A DNA stretch of 64,000 bases from Aculops lycopersici. Its lineage: Eukaryota > Arthropoda > Arachnida > Trombidiformes > Eriophyidae. How positions within the stretch are numbered: position 1 is the stretch's first letter; every line of letters begins with the position of its first letter. Below are positions 24,326-35,500 of the stretch, one piece after another. The notes under the pieces were generated by a model that was given only the letters and a program-made list of their open reading frames with translations, was not told where the DNA came from and did no database searches. A program made the position numbers and the translations under genes. The stretch spans positions 3,314,855 to 3,378,854 of the forward strand of contig WNKI01000004.1 in the NCBI GenBank assembly GCA_015350385.1, read 5' to 3'.

Positions 24326-26208
24326 ATTAAATGGATTGAATTGAACCATCGAGTTTGTCAGTCTCGCAAGTCGAGCGAGCGATAAGCGAAATTCTTCGTC
24401 GTCGCCATGGTCATCGTCAGCCAGACGACGCCAAGTAGTCGGGTTTGGTTTCATTTAGTGCCTCCCGCTAGCCGGTTGTCCATTTACCAGCTAGCGGTTC
24501 TGGTTGGTTTGTCCGGTTTCTCTCTCTCGCTGCCTGACTGGTTAGTTTTGGTTTTGGTATTAATCCAAAGCTTTGAAGTTGGGGTTGGCGTTGACGAAAT
24601 GAGCGAGTTGATGTGGCATTCGATTGAATCTGGTGGTCAACATTGAGAAATCGAAGGCGGAGCTTCTGGCGGCCAAATGCCGCGTAAAGTGCGGCCGGCT
24701 CGCCTTCTCTTATCCGCTAACTTCGAAGAGGAAGAAAGAGGGAGTCCAAATAATGGCAGCAGATTTCTCAGCTCCAGAGTTTGTCTGTCTGTCGCTTCTT
24801 TTCCTCGGTCGCCCTCGAGACTCGAGTTTGCTTCCATCGGCACCATTGCAGTTGCTGCTGCGCATGAAAAAACTCCATCCACGCACCAGACCCACTGGCC
24901 ACTTTTATCAGCTCGCCGATTGGTCCCCTTCCACCATTCGAAGGGCAACAAACTAGATGAGTCATGCTAAGCACGCGAACACAAACGAACCCAACGAGAA
25001 CATATAGAACTCAAACCAGACGTGGCCCTATAACTTGCAAGTGGCTCCAGCAAACTCGCAGGTTCCATATAGTAGACTTTGAGTTTGGGTTCCCTGACCA
25101 ACAAACGCTCGCTATCGGTATCATCAACCATCACCAAAACCACCGCTACGACAAAACTCCCACTGGCTCTTACGGGATTCGCGATCGCCCACCAGTTTGG
25201 CCGGCCGACCGACCGACCGACCGAGCGTCTGGCTGTTGCGCTAACATTGGAGGTAGTCGCAACTCTAAGGCAGCAACCAAAGACTAGCCAGTTGCAGGGA
25301 GATCGATTCGAAATTTATTATTGGCAATCGGAGATTTCTGAGGGGAAATGAGACAAAGAAGAGAGAGAGAGGGAATCGGGAGCAAGCGGAAAGTTGCGCA
25401 CAGAAGCCAACGGGCGCAAATGCAACACAATGGTCAAAGCCACAGAGCAGCAACAACAACAACCACCGACTGTTATTGTTGTTTTTATTTTTTGTGGCGT
25501 CAGCATTGGGCACAGGGCTGGCGCCAGACCAGCGAAACTTTTCAGATTCGGAAGGCCGGGCCGGGCTGTTGCTTGTGCCGCTCGGGTGGCTAAACTCGCC
25601 GCCGCCGCTCTGTTGCTGCTGCCGGCTAGTCTGCTGCGCTATTGCAGCAACAGCAACAACAACGGCAGTTTGTAGGCTGCGGGGGTCGCACTAAATATTT
25701 CGTCATGCTGCTTTCCCCCAGCAGCAGCAACAGATGCGCGTGCGTCCGTGCGTGTGTCTTAAAAACAACAACAATTCAACTGGACCGTCTGTCTGCCCGT
25801 CTGTTTAGGTTTCTCACAACAGCAACGGCGCAGCAAAGCGGCCAGAGAGCAGAGCAAAGCAAAAGCGAGACAGCGTCAGAGAGAAGGGAACTGCAACCTA
25901 CTTTTACATTTAACTCCGCGCCACCGCCACCGCCGCTGTTGCCGCTTGGCCTTACTTTGCTTTGAGTGGAGCAGCGACTTGGGCTTTAGCGGCAGGCAGC
26001 TAGTTTTTAGATGTTCGCATTTTCCATCTCTCCGCCGTCAGTAGTTCGATCCACCAACAACAGTGTCGGTGGTTGCCGCTGCCTCAATACTAGTAGTCGC
26101 ATTGCAACCCCTGCTATATACTATATGCTCCCAGTGGAACTAGTGGTAGTAGTAGTTGGTAGTTGGCTCGCAAACTGCCTTACTAGTGATAGTTGAACTA
26201 GCGGTGGT

Positions 26209-26210
<2 letters not shown>

Positions 26211-26260
<50 letters not shown>
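26211..26260. repeat. Hexanucleotide (TTGCTG)8 repeat
   Basis: About eight perfect copies of TTGCTG lie in a non-coding stretch. Read on either strand they give Leu or Ala/Val runs, but there is no credible gene here. The unit equals alternating CAA and CAG on the minus strand. Confidence 0.9.
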
Positions 26261-26261
<1 letters not shown>

Positions 26262-26600
26262 TGGTACAGTCAGTCAACCAGTCAGCCATCCAGCCAGTCA
26301 GTCGCCAGTGTGGATATAGAGAAGAAACGGAGTTTGCAGCGCAAGGCTTGCAACGAAAGAAGAGAGAGAGAGAGAGCGAGAGATCAAAAGACATAGACTT
26401 GCACAAAGAAGAGAATCCAATAGTGTGCAAGCCAATTGGAGAATTATCCTCGTCAATCAACGAAAAGTACCTTAGAAGTACGTTTGCGTCGCACCCTCAT
26501 CCTCTCAGTTCCACTAGCCATTGCAAAGGTCCTATTAGCAGCCACTATTCCAAAAATCGAACCTCAAGTTGGGTTCTCGAGAGTGACCGCATCGTTTGCC

Positions 26601-27618
26601 ATTAAAATTAGAGACGCAATAGCATAGCGTAACACCGAGATCCTACGTAGAATCCTACAGGTGCGACCATAGAGTTTAAGATTTTGTCAAGACACTATAA
26701 AGATTAGCAAGCGAGCATCCGGCGAACTACAGCAATAGCAACGACACCCACTCACTCACTTCATTGCAAACCACACCAAGCACCCAAACCAAAGGTTACG
26801 CAACCAGACTACTGCCGCCGGTCAAGTCAATCGAATTACTATCATTCTGCTTTATCAAACAAATCTATTGCCGCACCAAAAATCTCACCAGTAGCAACAG
26901 CAACAAAATTATTAACATTGAGAAGAGTAGGCAAATAAACAAACAAAACAATTGTGCGTCATCACATCAACAACAACAACAACAAGATCAATATCTATAC
27001 CATTGAACAACACCAGCAACAACAACTACAAGTCCATGTGCTTCTATCGTCCAGGCGACAAGATCAACAAAAGAGCAACAATCTAAGGAACATAATCATT
27101 GCCACACTCTCAATTGACAACCATATATGACCATTGCTTTCGATTAGCAGTAACAGTGACATTGTTTCTATAATTCACTGTAGCTCAACACTCGCTGACC
27201 GTAACACAATACCTTATTATCAGTCAATGGAATGACCACCTGTTGTCTATGAAGTCGAAAGAGTAGTGGATAGCAACTACCGCCCAACAAGATAACTAAA
27301 GCCAATCATTAATCTGCAAGAAGCTCAAGGGCAAGAATACACCTGGCCAATTGCTCAGATTCAGAAAAAGAGATCAATCTTGCGATTATTCTCACACTGC
27401 CACTTAATAGCATAGCGTAACAAGCCCTAAGAGCAAATTAGATACAACTATCACCAAACCAAATCAAATCGCATCATAACTACAATGACATTATTTCCAA
27501 TTGATCACTTACTTTATATTGACAAGTATTAGATAATTGCACTTTTATTAATTTCAATAAGCATATTGCACCACAACCAAAACTAAACTTAGCCATCACT
27601 ACCAAATTCAACTTGTGT

Positions 27619-27651
<33 letters not shown>

Positions 27652-27820
27652 TCATTCATATTATAGGATAGTATATTATTACTATATTGAAATTGTCTTG
27701 TCCACTATCTGTCATCATATTAAAAATCCGACCAGCAAACCGACCGAAACGATAACGAGATCAAGAAAGTAACTCTATTAGATAGACAAAAACGTAAAAG
27801 TAACCTCAAACAAAGATAAA
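26601..27820 (+). other. Probable NLK 5' leader and promoter region
   Basis: The strand composition becomes C/A-rich with many CAA, ACCA and CACC words, as in long untranslated leaders of this window. There are many in-frame stops and no long ORF. A TA dinucleotide tract occupies about 27618-27651. Transcription start and splicing cannot be fixed from sequence alone. Confidence 0.4.
27618..27651. repeat. (TA)n dinucleotide tract
   Basis: Alternating TA with one CA interruption, about 170 bp upstream of the NLK start codon. It is low-complexity DNA that could be length-variable. Confidence 0.85.
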
Positions 27821-29056
27821 ATGTGTTCCGTTGAGTGGTCCTCAACATCCTCGTCGTCGATGAACGGCATTAATCTGGACCAACAATCAGATAGGCCCAT
27901 CGGCTATGGTGCCTTTGGTATTGTTTGGTCCGTCACCGATCCGCGAGATGGCAAAAAGGTGGCACTAAAGAAGATGCCAAATGTATTCCAAAATTTAGTT
28001 TCCTCAAAGCGAGTCTATCGCGAGATTACAATGTTATGCTTTTTAAAACATGAGAACGTCATGTCGGCATTGGACATATTACAGCCACCTCTTATTGATT
28101 ATTTTCAGGAATTATATGTGATAACTGAGCTTATGCAATCCGATCTTCACCGTATTATTGTCTCCTCACAACCACTCACCTCGGATCATGTTAAAATATT
28201 CCTCTATCAAACCCTGAGAGGTTTAAAATATTTACACTCGGCCCGAATCTTGCATCGTGATATAAAACCTGGAAATTTGCTCGTAAATAGTAATTGTCTC
28301 TTGAAGATTTGTGATTTCGGCTTGGCAAGGGTGGAGGAAATGAACAAGTCGCGTAACATGACATTAGAGGTTGTGACACAATATTACCGTGCTCCCGAAC
28401 TGTTAATGGGCGCAAAGCATTACACTTCGGCCATTGATATTTGGTCGGTCGGTTGTATATTTGCAGAATTATTAGGTAGACGAATCCTTTTTCAAGCGAG
28501 AAATCCCATCCAGCAACTAGATCTTATTATTGATCTACTAGGAACCCCAAATAATGAGGACATGCGTCATGCTTGTCAGGGAGCAAAGCAACATATTAGA
28601 AAGAGTCCCTACAAACCACCAGCGCTGGCCGCCCTATACATTCTATCCTCACAAGCCACCCATGAGGCCGTCCACTTGTTATGTCAAATGTTAGTCTTTA
28701 ATCCGGATAAGAGGATCGATTGCACAACAGCCCTTAAGCATCCCTACCTAGAGGAGGGCCGAATGAGGTATCACTCTTGCATGTGTAGGTGTTGCCACTT
28801 TGTTGGTGGATCGAGGAAGTTTTGTCCAAACTTGGAACCTGTTGCTATGGGTCCCTTTGATGACTCATTCGAAAGGGATCTAGTTGCGGTGCATCAAGTC
28901 AAGGAGCGACTTCACAAGACCATCTTGGAAAGATGCGCTAGTTCAGGTCGAGTGCCACTCTGTATAAACCCTCAATCAGCGGCCTTCAAGTCATTTTCCT
29001 CATCGACGGTAGCCTCGGCCTCCGAGTGTCCAAGTCCAACTAAATGGTCAGATTAG
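27821..29056 (+). CDS. nmo: Nemo-like kinase (NLK), single exon
   Basis: NLK is an atypical proline-directed MAP kinase that modulates Wnt/TCF, Notch and TGF-beta outputs. The product is 411 residues. The kinase begins almost at once: DRPIGYGAFGIVWSVTDP. The ATP Lys lies in VALKKMPN, the catalytic loop is HRDIKPGNLL, and DFGLARVEE follows. NLK-specific stretches include LIDLLGTP, LSSQATHEAVHLLCQML, HSCMCRCC and the C-terminal VPLCINPQSAAFKSF. Two oddities: the His/Ala/Pro-rich N-terminal extension of vertebrate NLK (over 100 residues) is reduced to about 25 residues, and the activation motif normally T-Q-E is T181-L182-E183 here. A polyadenylation-type AATAAA occurs near 29687. No introns. 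Confidence 0.97.
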   Translation: MCSVEWSSTSSSSMNGINLDQQSDRPIGYGAFGIVWSVTDPRDGKKVALKKMPNVFQNLVSSKRVYREITMLCFLKHENVMSALDILQPPLIDYFQELYVITELMQSDLHRIIVSSQPLTSDHVKIFLYQTLRGLKYLHSARILHRDIKPGNLLVNSNCLLKICDFGLARVEEMNKSRNMTLEVVTQYYRAPELLMGAKHYTSAIDIWSVGCIFAELLGRRILFQARNPIQQLDLIIDLLGTPNNEDMRHACQGAKQHIRKSPYKPPALAALYILSSQATHEAVHLLCQMLVFNPDKRIDCTTALKHPYLEEGRMRYHSCMCRCCHFVGGSRKFCPNLEPVAMGPFDDSFERDLVAVHQVKERLHKTILERCASSGRVPLCINPQSAAFKSFSSSTVASASECPSPTKWSD

Positions 29057-30222
29057 GACAAATAGTTAGAGATGGAGATGATTAGGATAAAGCTAACATA
29101 GTATTTCACATTTTCTATTGTAATCATCATCATCACTGGATCAAAGTTGACCCAACTCGACTCGTCAGATAATATTAGTTATCATCAAAAGAATTGCAGA
29201 TGTGAAAGGAAGAGAACGAAACGACTAATGACAAGTTAGTCAGTAAGACAACGAACAATTGTTTTCCATCATCATTATATCAACATGGTCATCTATCCAA
29301 ACTTTAACATCATCAATTTATATCTCAGGTAGACAAGGTTCGGAGCTTGACTCAAGTGTCACATTGTTAATCATTATGAAACTCACTGCCACGCGCAACA
29401 AGGTAACCTAATAATGTCTTGAGTAGCCTACAGCTAACAAAAGGCATTTCACTTCCGGTTGCCACTACTGCTGCTACTTTCAGTTAAATAGCCATCGAGG
29501 TTATCTCAAGTAAGCAAACCCTGTAAACGGACAAGAAAGAAATAAGAGGGCGGAATATCATAATCATAATTATCATTATATTCACAAACTCCAACTTGCT
29601 ACTACCACTCACTCATATAAATGAATCAATTATTGATTATCATGCAAATTCTTATATACACATGACTTCCGATATGTAGGCATAGAATAAAATTTATCAA
29701 TTAACATAACTATTAACTTTTGTTGTATCGCCCTTAGATTATTCTAGTGGAAATTTTGTTCCGAATCTTAAGGACTTTTGTCAAATGAGTCTGATGCTTG
29801 AATTCTATATCATTTCATCTTTTCCTTTCGCATGTCGATCAATCTAATCTTTGTCCAGCAATCCTTCGGCTCGGTGATTGCAATCATTTAATCATCTTGC
29901 AGAGTGATCGGCAGTTTGCCATGAATATGTCGAAGTCAATCGATTAATCGTTATCCAGCAAGAGGAAATGGTTAAGACTATGAACAAAAGCGTCCATCTC
30001 TCGCTAGAACGCGCGAGAGTTCTAGCGAGAGATGGACGCTTTTGCCATCACACCTGGACCTTCTGCGTGAGCGAACTAGACGAGCAATGCAAAGTAAAAC
30101 ACCCATAACAAATTATAAACATTCGTATTTGTTTCATAACATGATGTCCTTTCCCTGGATTCTATTAACCTACTTGATGTAATCATTATACCAAAATCCA
30201 ACATTGTTAAGATTGTTCCAAC
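29057..30222 (+). other. NLK 3' region and Exo70 upstream region
   Basis: About 1.17 kb lie between two tandem plus-strand genes. AATAAA near 29687 could end the NLK transcript. An ACTTCCGGTT element lies at 29451-29460 and a perfect inverted repeat at 29985-30044. The rest is AT-rich and featureless. Confidence 0.55.
29985..30044. repeat. Perfect 26-bp inverted repeat (hairpin) with 8-nt loop
   Basis: Bases 29985-30010 are the exact reverse complement of 30019-30044. The loop is GCGCGAGA (30011-30018). Either strand could fold into an uninterrupted 26-bp stem. It lies about 180 bp upstream of the Exo70 start codon and could be in its promoter or leader. No oligo-dT tail follows. A MITE-like remnant, a small-RNA precursor or a fold-back replication product are all possible. 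Confidence 0.95.
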
Positions 30223-32340
30223 ATGTCAGACCTCCTACTTATGGACGAGAATAGGAGGAAACTTGCGATGGAAACTCATAGTTTGAATATCATGAAAAAG
30301 ATGTCAAACGATTGTTGTCTCCATACTACGAGTATCAAGTCAATCCTATCCGAATTCGATGATCGGTTGGCTAAATTAGAGAGAAACATACAGCCTATCT
30401 ATAGGGAGACAGGCAATTTGCAATTGAAACAAACAGATCTAGTCAAATATCTAGAAAGATTGGATAATGTAATCCAGTATTATTCGGTTACAAACGAAGT
30501 CGATGATACTATCCGAGCTGGTCCAGCAAATCAACTAAGCTCCTACATGCAATGTCTCAAGAAACTCAAAAAGGCCAAGCAGTATTTTTCAGAAAACAAT
30601 CCTGGTAGTCCGGAATTAATGAATGTCAATGCTTTGTACAAATATGGTTGCGAGTCAGTGGAAAAAGAGTTCAAATTAACCTTGCAAAGGTATAGCTCAC
30701 CCATGGCGCCAATAGCTTTGTTGGATATGATCAATGACGATGCTACCGAGCAGCAGCTGGATTCGGCGAACAGTGGAAATACCTCAAGTACTAGTGGTTC
30801 CTTGATACGTCAACAACTTGATCTGCCCGCCGACAAAATGGAAGATCTTAGGATAATGTGCGAATGGCTTTGTGATAATTGCAACGAGGATCTGATTAAT
30901 ATTTATGCAGATTTACGCTCAGATTACATCAGCAAATCTCTCAAAAGCTTACAAGATTATCAAAAATCCACAAGTGTCTCATTCAATGTATCAACCGGAG
31001 GTGCCGGTGGTCCGTCCGGATCTTCAAAGGGTAGCATGGACTCACCCGATATGACACTAAACAAGAAACGTATTGGAGTGGGCGGCGGAGTCTCGAGTTC
31101 GTCATCATCATCTCGTGAACCTGGTTCACACGTTAGACGAACACCAAAATCTATTCAATTGGCCTTCAAGAAGAGATTGCACAATGTGATTCCTGGCGAT
31201 GTCCTGGCCTCTCACAAGAACTCTAGCTCAATAGATGAAATTTCTATAACGGAACGTGAGATTATTAGCTACCTAACATGTATAACAGCTTTCCATAAGC
31301 TAGCAGTTAGCGAAATCAATCTGATGTCCAATATAATATCTGCAGACTTGAGAACTACCATGTACAATCGGCTCATTCAAGCCTCTTTAATATTGATAGC
31401 AAACGAAGCCAATAATCTGACGCTCAGAGTTAAAAAGTCTTTGGCCAAACATGACTTCAAGTCGGCTTTAAATTTGTTTCCAATATTACGGCATCAAACA
31501 GTTCGTCGCCATAACTTTGCCCTCTTATTTGATGGATGTCAATCCGAGGCTCTAGCTAGATTCCAAGGTTTAACCATAACATTCCAAGCGACCATCAGCA
31601 AGTCATTGGACGATTTTGCAAACTTTGTTCATAATGACACAGACATGAAGGTGCCTCGGGATGGAACCGTCCATGAGTTGACAAATAATGTCATGATATT
31701 CATTGAGCAACTGCAAGAGTATCTAGATATCATGTCAAGTGTGATTCCGGTAAAGGATATGCAAGCTATGGAGAATACCAACGATAAAAATCGTATCGGT
31801 TTTGCGCAATATATAACACGAATCTTGGGATCACTTGGCGAGACAATCCAGCGCAAGGCCGAAGGCTACACAAGCTTACATCTAGTCTTTCTATTCAAAC
31901 TAAACAATTTCCATTACATACTCAAACGATTAACAGAATCCGAGTTATTAGATATAGTCCATTCGTACAATTCAAATGTTAGAGACATCTATCAGAAGCT
32001 TATATTCGACTCGCGGAATGAGTATTTGAAAACGTTGGGTCCAGTTATCAATTACCTACTCGACCTACAAGACACTAGGCCGAAATCAATCAAGGATAGA
32101 TTCACCGGTTTTAACAAGGACTTCCAGGAGTTGTATCGGCTCAACAAAACTTACGCCGTACCAGATCGCGAGCTAAGGACTCAACTCCGTGAAGCTTGCA
32201 AGAGAGAGTTTCTACTACATTACAGAAAGTTCTATGGCTATTATATCAACCAAGACTTTTCCAAAAACAAGGAAAAGTATATCAAGTTTACACCAGACTT
32301 AATAGCCGCAATGATAGATCAATTCTTTGAGTCAAATTGA
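30223..32340 (+). CDS. Exo70: Exocyst complex subunit Exo70 (EXOC7), single exon
   Basis: Exo70 tethers secretory vesicles to the plasma membrane as part of the exocyst, binding PI(4,5)P2 and Rho-type GTPases. The 705-residue product matches the family throughout. There is an N-terminal helical CorEx region (SIKSILSEFDDRLAKLERNI, LDNVIQYYSV, NNPGSPELMNVNALY). A low-complexity linker near residues 255-310 is rich in Gly and Ser (GGAGGPSGSSKGS). The C-terminal helical bundle runs from about residue 340 (YLTCITAFHKLAVSE; LLFKLNN-like VFLFKLNNFHYILK; LREACKREFLLHYRKFYGYY). The C-terminus IKFTPDLIAAMIDQFFE is typical. It has no introns. It converges on the giant gene, the two stops being only 169 bp apart. 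Confidence 0.96.
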   Translation: MSDLLLMDENRRKLAMETHSLNIMKKMSNDCCLHTTSIKSILSEFDDRLAKLERNIQPIYRETGNLQLKQTDLVKYLERLDNVIQYYSVTNEVDDTIRAGPANQLSSYMQCLKKLKKAKQYFSENNPGSPELMNVNALYKYGCESVEKEFKLTLQRYSSPMAPIALLDMINDDATEQQLDSANSGNTSSTSGSLIRQQLDLPADKMEDLRIMCEWLCDNCNEDLINIYADLRSDYISKSLKSLQDYQKSTSVSFNVSTGGAGGPSGSSKGSMDSPDMTLNKKRIGVGGGVSSSSSSSREPGSHVRRTPKSIQLAFKKRLHNVIPGDVLASHKNSSSIDEISITEREIISYLTCITAFHKLAVSEINLMSNIISADLRTTMYNRLIQASLILIANEANNLTLRVKKSLAKHDFKSALNLFPILRHQTVRRHNFALLFDGCQSEALARFQGLTITFQATISKSLDDFANFVHNDTDMKVPRDGTVHELTNNVMIFIEQLQEYLDIMSSVIPVKDMQAMENTNDKNRIGFAQYITRILGSLGETIQRKAEGYTSLHLVFLFKLNNFHYILKRLTESELLDIVHSYNSNVRDIYQKLIFDSRNEYLKTLGPVINYLLDLQDTRPKSIKDRFTGFNKDFQELYRLNKTYAVPDRELRTQLREACKREFLLHYRKFYGYYINQDFSKNKEKYIKFTPDLIAAMIDQFFESN

Positions 32341-32422
32341 TAATCAGGTAACAGGTGATAGATATCAATATTAGACCCCAATAGTAATTAGCTGCCAAAA
32401 ATTAAACCTAACAAACGAACAG

Positions 32423-32428
32423 TTTATT
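32423..32428 (-). terminator. AATAAA polyadenylation signal for the giant minus-strand gene
   Basis: AATAAA on the minus strand, about 82 bp past the stop at 32510. The convergent Exo70 transcript probably ends in the same 169-bp spacer (ATTAAA near 32400 on the plus strand), so the two 3' ends may overlap. Confidence 0.5.
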
Positions 32429-32509
32429 TAATCTTATTACACGGAGTGATTATTTACAAGTTAACGATTCAATGGATACGTATGAGAGTTAATGGTTAGA
32501 TGAGAATGT

Positions 32510-35500
32510 TCATAGAGGATACAAGACCAAGTTGCAATTGCAAGCTGAACTTGATGGCCTCTCGCTTACGTTGGAGCCGCCCTGACCTCTTTGTGGTTTC
32601 TTCGGTATCGTTGGGTCTTGGCCATTGCCGCTTGACTTGGCCGTTTGTTGATGCAAGTTATGTGCTAAAACTCTCGGCACATTGGATACGCCCGCTAAGT
32701 TGCCGCCAGTTGGAAGACTGTCGTCTCGAGTTGCCTGATAAGTTGGGTGGGCGTCATAGTTTTGTGATGTCACATTGTAGTAATTATCACTTTCGCTACT
32801 AACCTCACAATCGCCCGTTTCGTTGCCACCAAGATCATCAACGACCACCTCGTCGCCTTCATCCTCTTCCTCCTCTTCCTCAATGAGTCCGTCTTCGCTT
32901 CTCCTGTTGTGTCTTGCCATCGAGGAGGCTGGAAGTTGGTCACCGATTTCCGAGTTTTGATCTGAGGATCGCTGGCTAAAGTATGTACCTGTAATGTTAC
33001 GTTGCTGTTGCTGCTTAACATACTTATTTCTAGAATTTAAAACATTTAACCTGCTATTAGCTCCAACATATGAGCCCTCACCTGAACCCGGCGGCAGTGG
33101 CACAGGCGGTGGTACTTCGCCATTGCTTAATATGTGACTGGATTCGTAGAAAGCGTTACCGTTATGCGTGATTGCCTCACTGCCCTGGTACTGGTTGTGG
33201 TGATGAGTCGATGGCAAATGACGGTGTCCACTTGGTCGCTGTTGTGCATATCTGTTGGGAACCTGATGGTGTTGTTGTTGGTGAACATGATCATGAGCCG
33301 AGGAGGCTAGAGGACCGGCACTGGCCATTAGCTGATGGTCAATCAACAAGTGGTGCTCGTTGTCCACCTGACTTTGCTGCAGACTAATGTTGTCTGTCAG
33401 ACTATCGGCAGCAAGTTGATGTTGCTGTAGCTGCTGCTGTTGGCGCCTTGTCACATGCTTCTGATACAAATTCTGCTTGCTACTGACAGGACCAAGTCCA
33501 CTCAGCCCACCGCCGGGATATTGTTGGCCACTTTCTTTCGTGTCGCTATCACCCGTAGAGTTGTTTGCTTGCCTCAGGACACTAGATGCGGTGCCAAATG
33601 GTAAACGAGCACGCGAACTTGTTGCATTCGACAGATATTGTTGCTGCTGTTGCTGTTGACCAGTTGGGTTTAAGAGACTTTGCTGCTGGGCTGCTGTCGT
33701 CGATGTTGCCGCAACTGCTGCTATCGTCGCCGTTGTGTCTGACTTGTTGAGCAACCAAGAGCTGGAACAGGTAACACAATTACAGGTAACTCGCTGATGA
33801 TCTTTTAGTCCTCGCTTCTGATTAGATTTTGCTCCTTGAATTCCATGGTTGAGCCCGGAGTTGAGACACTTTTTCTGTTGGTGTTGTTTGCCAATCTTAA
33901 CATTTCCACCAATGTTGTTGCTGTTGATGTTTTGAGAACAACCATTTGCTACTTGTGGCCCTTTCATCTGATTGTACAAATGCAACCTATCGCTACCCGT
34001 GGCCTTTAAGTGAAAGTTTGGCTGATACTGAGCCGAAGTAGAGGTGACACTTGGCTGCGGCTGCTGATGTCTCGATGATGAAAAGTTGAACAAGTCGTTC
34101 AACTCTTTTCCATTTGTTCTGCTTGAACTCATCTGTCTACGGTCATTAATTTGCTGCTCCTGTTGTTGGTAATCTAACGCAAAGTACGGCAACAAACGGG
34201 GCAAATGCATTCGAAGTAGTCGGCTGGTGATAGTGCCGCTGATTCTCTGACGTAACGAGGCGCCAGAGTTCATCGCTTGTTGGTATTGGTGGTAGCCGAA
34301 AGCCTGTTGCTGTTGTATTGGCTCGCCATAGTGGGCATTATTATTTAGCAGCTGAGGACTCAAAATGTTGGAAGATGAAAGTTTTCTGGACCTTCTCGGC
34401 GTTTCAGGTGGCGGCAAGTGGTTGTTTTGTCGCGAGTCCGATTGTCTCGGCTGGTGTTGTTGCTTTTTTTGCTGATTGTTGCTGGTCGAATTTATAAAGT
34501 CCATTCCATCGCTTGAGGTCGAGATGCAAATGGAAGCCGTCGAGGCGGTTGAAGAGCAGAGCTGGCCGTCCATCGAGTTGAGGTCGTTGTGAGTTGTGGC
34601 CAGCAACAAATTGCCGCTACCCGAGTGGCCGCTCTTTCCCATCACCTGACTCGCGGTCGATATAAATCGACTCGGCGACTTGCTATGTGACACAACATTC
34701 GATCTTCCACTCTTACCTGCCGACCGACTGCGATCTCTCGCTTGCTCCACCTTCCGCTTCTCCAATCGCCGGCGAGCCTCGTAGGCGCGAACGCGAGTTG
34801 GCGTACCCCGAGACGAGAAGGCACTGCGACACTTGATCGCTATGGCGGCAACCAGGAGACAGATCACGATTATAGTCGAGCACAAGCCAATAGTGACGAT
34901 CGCCATGCGCTGGAATGAACCCATGCTACTTTGGCTCTCAGATATGGCTTGGGTCGAGACGTCCAGTTGAGGCGGCGCCGGTGAGCTTGTCACCACTGCA
35001 GGTACTGTGGTGAAATTTCTGGAATAAGCACTTCCGTTGGAGTCAACTCGCTCGTGATTATTTTGTGGTTGCTGAGGTTGTGATTGAGAGTGACGTTGGT
35101 TTCTTAGCGTCGATCTCGAGGTTTGCTGCTGCTGCTGCTTGAGAGATTTGTTGTCATCGTAATCAATTGTTTGGTTTACCTGAAGTTGAACTTTAGACTC
35201 GTGAGGCAACGATGGCGTAACTGGCGACTCAGATGCAAACTCTACTGTAGCCGACTGTTCCACAGCCGATTGCCTTTTAGGTGTTGCTTCTGTGGTTGAT
35301 GGTGATTCAATATTATTCAAGTCGGTGATTGCAATTGATGGTGGCGACGTTGTGCCAATTGACGGAATTGATGTCTCGGCAGTTGAGCCGATATTATGAG
35401 CTTTGGAAAATTCTCGCATGTGAATCGAGCTCAGATTATTGGTTTCCGGCAGTGGATTGTCCCGTTGATTTGAGTAAAAGTCTAGAGGTTGTGCAACTTC

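Larger units (their letters stand above)
11790..26600. other. Long gene-poor region upstream of both SIRT7 and NLK
   Basis: Nearly 15 kb contain no ORF with recognisable protein features. The longest frames (12190-12726 plus, 14087-14566 minus) have no domain, signal peptide or homology I can name. The composition differs from the gene-dense left part: many short motifs recur, including GCAACARGTG E-box elements (15472, 17667, 19544, 22820), CTGGCCAG/GGCAAGCTA words and CAA/CAG-rich patches. It may hold regulatory elements and untranslated exons or introns of NLK, but no splice structure can be established by eye. Confidence 0.55.

Noticed and set aside
26208..26605. Leu-rich and Val/Ala-rich ORFs
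   Set aside because: Generated by the TTGCTG hexanucleotide repeat; the rest of each frame is featureless.
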